A stretch of 64,000 bases of DNA from Eubacterium plexicaudatum ASF492 (GTDB lineage: Bacteria > Bacillota > Clostridia > Lachnospirales > Lachnospiraceae). The notes under the pieces were generated by a model, which saw only the letters and a program-made list of their open reading frames with translations, made no database searches and was not told where the DNA came from. Position 1 is the first letter of the stretch. Each line of letters opens with the position of its first letter. This document shows, piece after piece, positions 1 to 8,805 of the stretch. The translations under genes and the position numbers were made by a program. The stretch covers positions 5,328,001 through 5,392,000 of the forward strand of contig NZ_AQFT02000001.1 in NCBI RefSeq assembly GCF_000364225.2, given 5' to 3'.

Positions 1-479
1 GCAAGAAAAAGCTGACTGCATACAGACGCTATGATATCGGATTTGTGTTTCAGTTTTATAATCTGGTGCAGAATCTGACGGCATTGGAAAATGTGGAGCT
101 GGCTGCACAGATTTGCAAGGATCCGCTGGATGCGATGACAGTGCTTAAAATGGTCGGGCTGGAGGAGCGGGCCGGAAACTTTCCGGCACAGCTGTCGGGA
201 GGAGAACAGCAAAGAGTGGCAATTGCGCGGGCGCTTGCGAAAAATCCAAAGCTTCTTCTTTGTGATGAACCTACAGGGGCATTGGATTATCATACGGGAA
301 AAGCCGTATTAAAGCTGCTGCAGGATGCATGCAGAAAGGACGGGATGACGGTGGTAGTGATTACGCATAACCAGGCGTTAACGGCGATGGCAGATCGAAT
401 TATTACGGTAAAGAACGGCACGGTGCATAGTATGGAGATGAATGAGCAGATTGTGCCGGTGGAAGAGATTGAGTGGTAG
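1..479 (+). CDS. ABC transporter ATP-binding protein, FtsX-partner type (5' end outside window)
   Basis: The frame is open from base 3, so the gene begins upstream and Walker A is missing; about 158 C-terminal residues are present. Visible in order are the Q-loop (GFVFQFYNL), the ABC signature ([15 protein letters not shown]), Walker B with the catalytic Glu ([12 protein letters not shown]) and the H-loop (VVVITHN). This wording is typical of ATPases that drive FtsX/MacB-type permeases. It ends 11 bases before the permease start, so the pair should form one transporter with this subunit hydrolysing ATP on the cytoplasmic face. The substrate cannot be read from the sequence. Confidence 0.9.
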   Translation, partial: KKKLTAYRRYDIGFVFQFYNLVQNLTALENVELAAQICKDPLDAMTVLKMVGLEERAGNFPAQLSGGEQQRVAIARALAKNPKLLLCDEPTGALDYHTGKAVLKLLQDACRKDGMTVVVITHNQALTAMADRIITVKNGTVHSMEMNEQIVPVEEIEW

Positions 480-490
480 AGGGCCGGAAT

Positions 491-3400
491 ATGAACAAGG
501 GAATGTTGAAAACGACAATACGAGAAATCAAAGGAAGCTTTGGACGGTATGTGGCGATTTTTGCAATTGTTATGCTGGGAGTGGCTTTGTTTACCGGATT
601 AAAGTCCACGAAGCCGGCAATGATCGCTACGGAAAACGATTATCTGGCGGAGCAGAATTTTTATGATTTTCGTCTGCTGTCTACAATCGGATTTGAGGAA
701 GCGGACGTCGGTGAACTGGCAAAGACGGATGAAGCAGCCGATGTGGAAGGAGCGGTATCGGTCGATGCGGTCTGTACGGTGAATAATGAAAATGAATCCG
801 TATATAAATTCCATACGGTGCCGGAAGCGGTAAATCAGGTGGTGCTTACGGCCGGAAGGATGCCGCAGCGGGCAGACGAGTGTGTACTGGATTCTGCGAG
901 GTATGGGCAGGATATGATCGGCGCGCAGATTACCGTGACGGACAATAATGTGGAAGATACGCTGGAAATGTTTGGAGAGCGGACATTTACTGCGGTTGGT
1001 ATTGTGCATTCGCCTTATTATATTAATATTGAACGGGGAACGACTTCGGTTGGAGATGGGAAAATTAACGCTTTTTTATACGTGCCACGAGAGGCGTTTG
1101 CCATAGATGAGCTGACGGAGATTTATATTAAAACGAAACAGAAATTTGATGTATACACGGATGCATACAAAGATTATATAGACGGCATGCAGGAAGAAGT
1201 GGAGAAAAAAACGGAGGAGCTTGTGCTGGCGCGTTACGGGCAGATTACGAATGATGCACAGTCCGAAATCAAAGAGGCGCAGGCCGAACTGGATGAGAAG
1301 ATGGCAGATGCAAAACAGGAGCTTGCAGATGCGTGGAAAAAAATTACGAACGGCGAACAGGAGATTGTAGACGGCGAGCATGAACTGAACGATGGAAAAC
1401 GAAAAGCAGCGGAAGGCGAACGGGAAATTACTGCAAATGAAAAAAAACTGGCAGACAGTGAGCGGCAGTTAAACGATGGTGAACGGGAAATCCGGGAGAA
1501 AGAACAGGAAATCTGGGATGCGGAAACAAAGATTCGGCAGGCAGAACAGGAAATTACATCAAATGAAAAGAAGCTGGCAGATGGAAGCAGGCAGCTTCGG
1601 CAGGCGAAGGCTCAATTATTGAAAAAAGAAGAAGAACTACGCAAACAGCAGGCAGCTTTGCCGGGGCAGGAAGCGCAGTTGAAACGGCAGGAGGAGGAAT
1701 TAACCCAAAAAGAAGCGGAACTGAAACAGCAGGAAACGGAGCTTGCGGAACAGGAAACGCAGTTAAAGCAGCAGGAGTCGGAACTTACCCAAAAAGAAGT
1801 GGAACTGGTGCGGCAGGAGTCGGAACTTGTAAAAAAGAATCCGATCTGACAGAACAAATGACGGCATTACAACGACAGGAAAAGGAGCTGGACGATCAGG
1901 AACAAGAGCTGAACGGCCAGGAAACGGCATTGCATGCGCAGAAACAGCAGTTGGAACAGGCTTACAGCGCGCAGCAGATATCACGAAACCAGTATGAAAC
2001 AAGGTTTAGGGAGATTCAGGCAGGACTGCAGCAGATTGATGCAGGCAGGGAAGAGGCTGCGGAGGCAAAAAAACAGCTGCAGAATGGTGAAAAACAGGCA
2101 GAGGACGGTTTACAGCAGGTGCATACAGGTCTGGCGCAGGTGCGGGACGGCCTGGTGCAGGTCCGGGACGGGCAGAAACAGGTACAGGACGGGCTGACAC
2201 AGCTGCAGGCAGGATTGAAACAGGTCCGGGACGGTCAGATGCAGGTTCGTGAAGGATTGAAACAGGTCCGAGACGGTCAGATGCAACTGCAGGCAGGAAC
2301 AAAGGAAATAGAGTCCGGAGAGAAGCAGCTGCAGGCAGCAAAAGTGGAAATTGAAAAAAAGAAAAAACGATGAACGAATCGGAACGGGAGCTTGCAGCGG
2401 GTAAAACGGAAACGGTGCAGGCACGCAAAGAGCTGGAAGATGGAAAACGGGAGCTTGAGAAAGGAAAAACGGAAATTCAAAATGGCAGACAGGAGCTTGC
2501 GGACGGCAGACAGAAATTGGAGGAAGCGAAAACAGAACTTGCAGATGCGAAAGAAGAGCTGAAAAAGGGAAGGAAAGATCTGGACGAGGGGAAAGCCGAG
2601 CTTGCGGATGCAAGGAAAGAGTATACCGATGCAAAAGCTGATTTTGAAAAAGAAACGAAAGATGCGCAGAAAAAAATTGACGATGCATGGCGCGAACTGG
2701 ACGAACTGGAAGAGCCTGATTTTTATGTGCTGACAAGAAATACAAATATCGGTTATGCTTGTTATGAAAGTGATTCGAATATTGTAGCGGGAATTGCAAA
2801 TGTGTTTCCGGTGTTCTTTTTTCTGGTGGCGGCGTTAATCTGCATGACAACGATGAACCGAATGGTGGAAGAACAACGTACACAGATCGGAGTGCTTAAG
2901 GCACTTGGATATGGAAACGGCGCAATTATGGGGAAGTATCTGTTTTATGCGGGTTCTGCGGCAGCAGCAGGTGCGGTGGCAGGCTGTATTATCGGCACCT
3001 GGCTGTTTCCAAAAGTAATCTGGATGGGTTACAGCATTATGTACTGCATGGGTTAGATTACTTATTATTTTGACGTATGGTCCGCATTTTTTTCCATGTT
3101 GGCGGCGCTTGTCTGCTCCATGGGAGCGGTATATTTTTCTTGCAGATATGAGCTGTATGGTGTGCCTGCCAGTCTGATCCGGCCAAAAGCGCCAAAGAGC
3201 GGCAAACGGATTTTTCTGGAAAATATTGATTTTATCTGGGGCAGAATGAAATTTTTGCATAAAGTGTCGATCCGCAATATTTTCAGATATAAAAAGCGTT
3301 TTTTATGATGATTCTTGGAATCAGCGGATGTACCGCACTGCTTGTAACGGGTTTTGGGGTAAAGGATTCCGTTACAAATGTTGCGGATATGCAGTATGAT

Positions 3401-4378
3401 GAGATTCAGATTTATGATATCGGAATTACTTTTTCGGGAGAAGTGCGGCCAGCGGATGAGCATTCATGGAATCGGAACATAGAAGATCGGCTGGAACGGT
3501 ATACATATATGTCCGAGGAAAGCATGGATCTGGATTTTGCCGGAAAAACGAAATCTGTATATATGGGAATCCCACAGGATGTGGAGGAAATGGGTGAGTT
3601 TTTAAAGCTCCATACGACAGATGGACAGGAAATTCCTTTCCCGGGCGAGAATGAAGCCGTGTTGTCAGATAAAATAGCGGATACGATGGGAATCCGTGTA
3701 GGCGACAGTGTGGTATTGCGGGACAGTGAGATGAACAGTCTGACAGTGAACGTCAGTGCGATCTGTGAAAATTTTATTTATAATTATGCATATATCAGTA
3801 AAGAAACTTATCAGGCGCAGACCGGAAAGGAACCGGAATTTAAAAGCGCCTATGTAGTAGTGAAAGAAGGAGAGGATATCCATGAGGTGGCTGCTGCAAT
3901 AGCCGATTCGGACCAGGTGCTGTCGGTTTCGCTTACCGGTGATATGCGGGAACGGATTGCGTCTATGATGAAAAGTATGGATTATATTGTGCTGTTAATT
4001 ATAGTGTGTGCGGGAAGTCTTGCATTTATCGTGCTCTATAATCTGACCAATATTAACATTACGGAGCGGATGCGGGAGATTGCAACGATTAAGGTACTTG
4101 GTTTTTATGCACGGGAAACGGCAGATTATGTGTTCCGGGAAAATCTGGCGCTTACGGGACTGGGTGCGCTTGCAGGACTGGGACTTGGGAAATGGCTGCA
4201 TTGGTTTGTGATGGATCAGGTAAAAATTGATATGCTTTCATTTAAAACGATGATTGTGCCGGGCAGCTACATAATCAGTCTGCTGTTTACATTTGGCTTT
4301 GCCATGCTGGTCAATGGTCTGATGTATGTGAAGCTGGAGCATATTCATATGGCAGAGGCATTAAAATCGATTGAATAG
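491..4378 (+). CDS. FtsX-type ABC permease with giant coiled-coil ectodomain (frame broken)
   Basis: Restored length is about 1296 residues. A first membrane segment near residues 19-37 (RYVAIFAIVMLGVALF) is followed by an ectodomain that becomes a very long Gln/Glu/Lys-rich coiled coil (about residues 255-740, ELADG-like heptads). FtsX domains and further membrane segments follow (bases about 2790-3140, 3300-3360, 3980-4340). ATG 491 is preferred because AGAGGG precedes it; an in-frame GTG at 473 overlaps the ATPase stop. The frame is lost by one base in A/T runs at 1831-1836, 2354-2367 and 3299-3304, and an in-frame TAG lies at 3054-3056. All pieces join in order, so sequencing error is likelier than true decay. 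The coil suggests an envelope-spanning role, but substrate and partner are unknown. Confidence 0.8.
2212..2295 (+). repeat. 42-bp tandem repeat in the coiled coil
   Basis: The word GGATTGAAACAGGTCCG recurs with a 42-base (14-residue) period, at 2212 and 2254, with close relatives upstream from about 2125. The protein reads as repeats of the type KQVRDGQMQ. A period of two heptads keeps the coiled-coil register, so copy number can change length without breaking the fold. Confidence 0.7.
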
Positions 4379-4398
4379 GTATTGGGTTTAATATCCCA

Positions 4399-4427
4399 TT
4401 GACATACTAGGAAAACAGGGATATACT
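4399..4427 (+). promoter_or_regulatory. Sigma-A promoter of cysK
   Basis: TTGACA (4399-4404), a 17-base spacer and TATACT (4422-4427) lie 39 bases upstream of the cysK ATG. A weak TGGG/CCCA stem (about 4383-4398) touches the -35 box and may end the upstream transcript. Confidence 0.75.
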
Positions 4428-4465
4428 TAAGCTAATAAAGATTAGGAAGGAAGGAAGTAAGCAGA

Positions 4466-5394
4466 ATGGCAATATATAAAATGTTACGGAATTGGTTGGC
4501 AATACACCGGTACTGGAGCTGAATCAATATGGAAAAAGCAACGGTTTGGAGGCAGTTATACTTGCAAAGCTGGAGTATTTTAATCCGGCGGGAAGTGTAA
4601 AGGATCGCATTGCAAAGAAGATTTTGCTGGATGCCTGGGAAAGCGGCAGGATTCATAAAGGTTCGGTTATTATTGAGCCGACAAGCGGCAATACGGGCAT
4701 TGGGCTGGCATCGGTTGCAGCTTCATTTGGATTGCGGGTAATTATTACGATGCCGGAGACCATGAGTGTGGAGCGGCGCAATTTGATGAAAGCATACGGA
4801 GCCGAACTGGTATTGACAGACGGTGCCAAAGGGATGAAAGGTGCGATTGCAAAAGCAGAAGAACTGGCGGCAGAGCTGGAAGGCAGCTTTCTTCCGGGGC
4901 AGTTTGTCAATCAGCTGAATCCGCAGGCACACCGGGAGACAACCGGGCCGGAAATCTGGAAAGATACGGATGGAAAGGTGGATATTCTGGTAGCCGGTGT
5001 TGGAACGGGAGGAACGATTACAGGCACCGGAGAATATTTAAAATCAAAAAATGCCGACATTAAAATTGTGGCGGTGGAACCGTCTGCTTCTCCGGTCTTA
5101 TCGGAAGGAAAACCGGGTGCGCATAAGATACAGGGAATCGGTGCAGGATTTGTACCGGATACGTTAAATACGTCTGTTTACGACGAGATTATAAAAGTTG
5201 AAAATGAAGATGCATTTGAGAAGGGCAGAGAAGTTGCAAGAACCGAAGGCATTCTTGTGGGCATATCTTCAGGGGCGTCTCTTTGGGCTGCGACAGAGCT
5301 GGCGAAGCGGCCGGAAAATAAAGGAAAAACAATTGTTGTCATATTTCCGGACACGGGAGAACGATATTTGTCTACACCAATGTTTGATCATTAA
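4466..5394 (+). CDS. cysK: Cysteine synthase (O-acetylserine sulfhydrylase), one-base loss near the start
   Basis: Makes cysteine and acetate from O-acetylserine and sulfide with pyridoxal phosphate, in the cytoplasm. Restored length 309 residues, normal for the family. Visible are the PLP lysine motif ([11 protein letters not shown]), the substrate loop ([11 protein letters not shown]), the phosphate-binding glycine loop ([10 protein letters not shown]) and the C-terminal SSGASLWA segment. Translation should start at ATG 4466, after AAGGAAGG, but the A-run at 4478-4481 is one base short, which shifts the first six codons out of frame; adding one A gives the usual N-terminus running into [13 protein letters not shown]. 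It has its own promoter and is followed by a dehydrogenase on the same strand. Confidence 0.92.
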
Positions 5395-5415
5395 AAGAAA
5401 GATGAGGGGACAGGA

Positions 5416-6144
5416 ATTAAGACGGTATTTATATCAGGGGCATCGCACGGGATAGGCAGGGCGATTGCATGTAAACTGGCATCGGAAGGATGTCAGCTGG
5501 CTTTAAACTGTAAAAACAGCAAAGATGCGTTGTATGATTTGTGTATGGAGCTGGGAAACCGGTATGGTGTTATGACGCTTCCGGTGCTGGGAGATATTGG
5601 TGATGCGGCAGCAGTCGATCAGATGTTCACCGAAGTAAAAGAACATCTGGGACAGGTAGACTGGCTGGTTAATAATGCGGGAATATCGCAGATCGGATTG
5701 CTGAGTGAACTGTCGGTTCCGGACTGGCAGACGATGCTGGATACGAATCTGTCATCGGTATTTTATTGCTGCCGGCAGGTAATTCCTGACATGGTGCGGA
5801 AACAATCCGGAAAGATCATAAACATTTCTTCCGTATGGGGCGAAGTAGGCGCATCCTGCGAAGCAGCATATTCTGCGGCAAAAGGCGGTATGAATGCACT
5901 GACAAAAGCATTGGCAAAAGAACTGGCGCCGAGTGGAATTCAGGTAAATGCAATTGCCTGCGGATGTATTGATACACGTATGAATGCTTGTTTCAGTAAA
6001 GAGGAAAAGGCAGCATTGGAAAGTGAGATTCCGGCAGGCAGATACGGCACCGCAGAAGAGGTGGCACATCTGGCGTGGCAGTTAATGTCAGGAAATGATT
6101 ATCTGACGGGACAGATTATCAGATTGGATGGAGGTTGGATTTGA
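5416..6144 (+). CDS. Short-chain dehydrogenase/reductase, FabG-like
   Basis: A classical NAD(P)-dependent short-chain dehydrogenase of about 242 residues. Seen are the cofactor motif SGASHGIG, the structural NNAG motif, the catalytic serine in INISSVWG, the YSAAK pair of Tyr and Lys, and a C-terminal LDGGWI ending common in FabG-like enzymes. The start is odd: MKTVFISGASHGIG is the natural N-terminus, but its first codon reads ATT (5416), well placed 6 bases after GAGGGG. Either ATT is used or it is an error for ATG; an alternative is ATG 5402 with a lost G. It follows cysK by about 20 bases, so co-transcription is likely. The substrate is unknown; 3-oxoacyl-ACP or a sugar/steroid are possible. 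Confidence 0.85.
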   Translation: MKTVFISGASHGIGRAIACKLASEGCQLALNCKNSKDALYDLCMELGNRYGVMTLPVLGDIGDAAAVDQMFTEVKEHLGQVDWLVNNAGISQIGLLSELSVPDWQTMLDTNLSSVFYCCRQVIPDMVRKQSGKIINISSVWGEVGASCEAAYSAAKGGMNALTKALAKELAPSGIQVNAIACGCIDTRMNACFSKEEKAALESEIPAGRYGTAEEVAHLAWQLMSGNDYLTGQIIRLDGGWI

Positions 6145-6169
6145 CTTTTGTCACAGGTTACGGTATGCT
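6141..6169 (+). promoter_or_regulatory. Sigma-A promoter of the XRE regulator
   Basis: TTGACT (6141-6146), 17 bases, TATGCT (6164-6169). It overlaps the stop codon of the dehydrogenase gene and gives the regulator its own start of transcription. Confidence 0.5.
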
Positions 6170-6224
6170 AAAATAAATTACCCTGTTAATCCGGAACAGA
6201 AACTGCTGGAGGGACGTGATATTT

Positions 6225-6596
6225 ATGGCTATGGCAGAGCGAATTCGTTACCTGGTAAAGAGACATCCGAAAAATCGGCAGGAAATTGCAAATGATCTGC
6301 ATATTTCTGCTGACAGTCTTGGAAACTATATTACCGGAAGGCGATGCCCGGATGTAACGATGGTCAGAGATATGGCAATATATTTTCAGGTGTCGGCAGA
6401 CTATATTTTATGTGTAACCGCGGCAAAGGAAGATTCACTGTCTGTGCCTTCCGAGAAACAGGAGCAAAGTTTGCTGCATCTGTTTCGTGCTATGACACCG
6501 ATACAGAGAGAATTCTTTTTGCACAGCGGATATGGAATTGCAAACTACGCTTCCATACAAAATGTAATACCTGTGCTGGAAGTTCCATGGGAGTAG
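6225..6596 (+). CDS. XRE-family helix-turn-helix regulator
   Basis: A 123-residue DNA-binding protein. The N-terminal half holds a Cro/CI-type helix-turn-helix (RQEIANDLHISADSLGNYI followed by GRRCPDVTMV and MAIYFQVSADYIL). The C-terminal 55 residues resemble no domain I can name. ATG 6225 was chosen because GGAGGG ends 11 bases upstream; a GTG at 6216 is too close to that site and an ATG at 6231 is possible. It follows cysK and the dehydrogenase but has its own promoter. The target is unknown. Confidence 0.85.
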   Translation: MAMAERIRYLVKRHPKNRQEIANDLHISADSLGNYITGRRCPDVTMVRDMAIYFQVSADYILCVTAAKEDSLSVPSEKQEQSLLHLFRAMTPIQREFFLHSGYGIANYASIQNVIPVLEVPWE

Positions 6597-6619
6597 CCAT
6601 ATGACCGCATACATCTGAG

Positions 6620-6682
6620 ACGAACGGGAATATAATGCGAGAACGTGTTAGAAAAAGTGCTTCGCATTATATTCCCGTTCGT
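6620..6682. repeat. 21-bp perfect inverted repeat between convergent genes
   Basis: Arms 6620-6640 and 6662-6682 are perfect reverse complements (they start ACGAACGGGAATATAATG) around a 21-base loop. The element sits between the end of the XRE gene and the end of the HAD gene, which face each other. No T-run follows on either strand, so it is not a standard intrinsic terminator; a transcript-end stabiliser or a small mobile palindrome are alternatives. Confidence 0.8.
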
Positions 6683-6703
6683 TAGTGGCAGAAGCGGATC
6701 CGA

Positions 6704-7354
6704 TTATCCTCGAATCCGTTCATAGACCTGCTGTGGTGTGTCCGCAATGACAGAGGCACCGCATTGCCGTAAAAATTCCGCATCACGAAATCCCCAGGAA
6801 ACCGAGATACAATCCAGCCCCGAATTTGCAGCTGTCTGAATATCGACGTCGGAATCGCCGATATAGACAGTTTCTTTTTTGCTGGTATTTAATTCGGACA
6901 GAGCATGTTCTACCATGTCCGGGGCAGGCTTTCTCAGCACACCTTCTTTTTCGCCAATGGCAACTTGGACATAATTACTGAAATAAGTACGATTCAGTTC
7001 TTTCACAGCGCTGTCGGGCTTATTTGATACAATTGCTAATTTACATCCGTCTGCTTTCAGTGTATGCATTAATTCCAATACGCCATCATAGGCGTGTGTC
7101 TTGTTTTCGCAGTGAGCGGTATAATAAGAACGAAACGCAGACAATACGTCTTCAAATTTTGGATTTGCAGTTCCTTTTGGCAGTGCGTGCTCAATCAGCC
7201 TGCGTGCACCGTTTCCGACAAAGCGACGTATTTCTTCGAGCGTACGAGCCGGATAGTCATATTGCGTCAATGCATAATTGACGGCATCCATAAGGTCTTC
7301 CAGTGTATTCAGTAACGTCCCGTCCAGATCAAAAATAACAGCCGAATATTTCAT
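6704..7354 (-). CDS. HAD-superfamily hydrolase, phosphoglycolate-phosphatase-like
   Basis: A cytoplasmic phosphatase of 216 residues. Motif I with the nucleophile and acid/base aspartates is FDLDGTLLNT, motif II is IVSNKPD, the lysine motif lies at LRKPAPD, and motif IV is GDSDVDI. Between motifs I and II lies a helical cap (type C1), as in Gph and pyrophosphatase PpaX. The start at 7354 was chosen because AAGCAGGAAC precedes it and the core fold begins at residue 2; a longer reading adds 17 unlikely residues. It lies 37 bases after the SGNH hydrolase gene, so the two probably share a transcript. The substrate cannot be decided from sequence. Confidence 0.9.
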   Translation of the reverse strand: MKYSAVIFDLDGTLLNTLEDLMDAVNYALTQYDYPARTLEEIRRFVGNGARRLIEHALPKGTANPKFEDVLSAFRSYYTAHCENKTHAYDGVLELMHTLKADGCKLAIVSNKPDSAVKELNRTYFSNYVQVAIGEKEGVLRKPAPDMVEHALSELNTSKKETVYIGDSDVDIQTAANSGLDCISVSWGFRDAEFLRQCGASVIADTPQQVYERIRG

Positions 7355-7391
7355 TTGTATGTTCCTGCTTTCTTTTGGTTTGTAAAAATAA

Positions 7392-8423
7392 TCAGACAAT
7401 GGCATGGTGCAGCAGATAATCTACCCAGAGTGTATAATAATCCGGGATCACATGCAGGCCGTCGCTTGTATAGCAGGACTGCAGATGACCGTTTTCATCG
7501 GCATAAATCTTGTCAATATCCAGATAGAAAATCGTTTTTTTATCTGCCAGAGCACGGGAAGCCTCATTGCGCAGCGACAGATTTTTATTATTCAGAGCAC
7601 CGTTTGGATCCTGCTTGCCGTAACTCATAGGAATATTTCCCTGTATATAGACGACAGCGTCCGGCTGAGTGCTGTGAATCGTATCCAAAATGGCCTGGTA
7701 CTGCTGTGTGAACCATTCCGTATCACCGCTTGAAATGTCATTGATACCGATCATAATATATATTTTGCCGAATGTATGCAGGTGCAGTGCATCACTGACC
7801 GAGATCATGCGGCCGCCTTCGTTGACAATGCGTTCGGACAGGATGCTTCCGATACCAATTCCTGTTTTGGCATAATAGGCGGCATTGGACAGCAAATGAC
7901 TTTGCAGCATTCCAACGGTTCGGGAATCGCCGATGAACAGTGCATCGGAAAAGTAGTCTTCCGTAACCGTGTGGAACCGTTTGCTTTTTTTGTTGGATTT
8001 CTTATGCTGTTGTTTTTTTGTGTCATTTGAAATTGTGTTATCCGAAGTTATTTCTTCCTGGCCGGATGGACTCGGATTGTCAGTTGATTCCGTATCCTGG
8101 CCGGATGGATTCGGATTGTCAGCTGATTCCATATCCTGGTCGGATGGCAGCGAGTCTGCTGCTTGAGAAGGGGAGGTATCCTGCGGCTGAAAGAGCATAT
8201 GCCGTTCACTCATACCGATCGAAAGATTTTCGTCTTTTGTATTTAAAGAAGATTCTTTGGCAAGCGACGCCTGATCTGCAGCCGTAGAGTCAGCCTGCGC
8301 TGCCGAGTGCGAAGCTGCCTGATCTGCAGAATAAATGTTGGAGGCAAACAAAATGAATGATGTTAATGCGGCGGTGCTGAGAAAGCCGAACACAATTCGT
8401 ATTATAATGTTTGCTTTTTTCAT
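7392..8423 (-). CDS. Membrane-anchored SGNH/GDSL hydrolase
   Basis: A 343-residue extracytoplasmic esterase-type protein. Residues 1-30 form a signal anchor (positive KK then IIIRIVFGFLSTAALTSFIL). Residues about 30-165 are a low-complexity Ser/Asp/Gln/Pro linker with 13-residue repeats and a Lys-rich end. The catalytic domain shows block I with the nucleophile (FIGDSRTVGM), a GIND block for the oxyanion hole and the Asp/His pair in DGLHV. Such proteins often remove acetyl groups from cell-wall polysaccharide, but the substrate here is unproven. The start at 8423 follows GGGTGAAAT; upstream frame is open but lacks coding character. It heads a two-gene unit with the HAD phosphatase. Confidence 0.87.
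   Translation of the reverse strand: MKKANIIIRIVFGFLSTAALTSFILFASNIYSADQAASHSAAQADSTAADQASLAKESSLNTKDENLSIGMSERHMLFQPQDTSPSQAADSLPSDQDMESADNPNPSGQDTESTDNPSPSGQEEITSDNTISNDTKKQQHKKSNKKSKRFHTVTEDYFSDALFIGDSRTVGMLQSHLLSNAAYYAKTGIGIGSILSERIVNEGGRMISVSDALHLHTFGKIYIMIGINDISSGDTEWFTQQYQAILDTIHSTQPDAVVYIQGNIPMSYGKQDPNGALNNKNLSLRNEASRALADKKTIFYLDIDKIYADENGHLQSCYTSDGLHVIPDYYTLWVDYLLHHAIV
8057..8148 (-). repeat. 39-bp tandem repeat coding the hydrolase linker
   Basis: The word CCTGGCCGGATGGA (or a one-base variant) recurs at 8057, 8096 and 8135, a 39-base period. It codes 13-residue Ser/Asp/Pro units (SGQDTESTDNPSP) in the linker between membrane anchor and hydrolase domain. Copy number could set the reach of the enzyme into the wall. 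Confidence 0.75.
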
Positions 8424-8805
8424 TCTTTTGATTTCACCCTTTCTTGTTTGTGCGTACCGGTTAGGAACGTCACATGTTTGCCGGACAATGGTTTCTGATA
8501 TGATCATAACATAAAAGAGCAGTCAGATAAAGACTTGTGGACAATTATGAAAATATTTACATGTTTATTGACAAATAGTCCTATCATTCTGCTTTTGCAA
8601 ATCCCATTATAATATTTTTTCGGCAGAAATAAAAAGATATGTTAGGCTCAGCGGCATATTTTTTCAGTTTTGTGAATATTGTTACAAAAATATATAAAAA
8701 AATTTTCGGCTTTTTGACAAAATGTTCCATAGTTCCTATATACAAAAACCGGTTGGACACTTCGTGAGAATGTGCCTGACCGGTTTTTGTGTACATAAGA
8801 CGGAT
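8424..8805. other. Gene-free stretch upstream of the SGNH gene
   Basis: About 380 AT-rich bases. Apart from the hairpin at 8742-8790 I see no gene, RNA or clear promoter. Short open frames here lack ribosome sites. A TTATGAT box near 8500 on the minus strand is a weak -10 candidate for the hydrolase gene. Confidence 0.5.
8742..8790 (-). terminator. Hairpin terminator of the FtsW-like gene
   Basis: Arms ACAAAAACCGGT (8742-8753) and ACCGGTTTTTGT (8779-8790) are a perfect 12-bp pair just past the end of the minus-strand FtsW-like gene; a T-rich stretch lies within the arm on that strand. Confidence 0.65.

Noticed and set aside
2212-2295. Tandem repeats as a CRISPR array
   Set aside because: Repeats are contiguous without spacers and keep the protein frame.
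2110-2883. Long minus-strand open frame opposite the permease coil
   Set aside because: It mirrors the repetitive coiled-coil codons of the plus strand; composition is odd (His/Pro/Ser-rich), it lacks a ribosome site and matches no family.
3054-3056. TAG as pyrrolysine in the permease
   Set aside because: Permeases are not pyrrolysine proteins and no PYLIS-like structure or pyl genes are seen.
8584-8796. 70-codon minus-strand frame in the intergenic stretch
   Set aside because: No ribosome site, no hydrophobic or family pattern, and it runs through the terminator hairpin.
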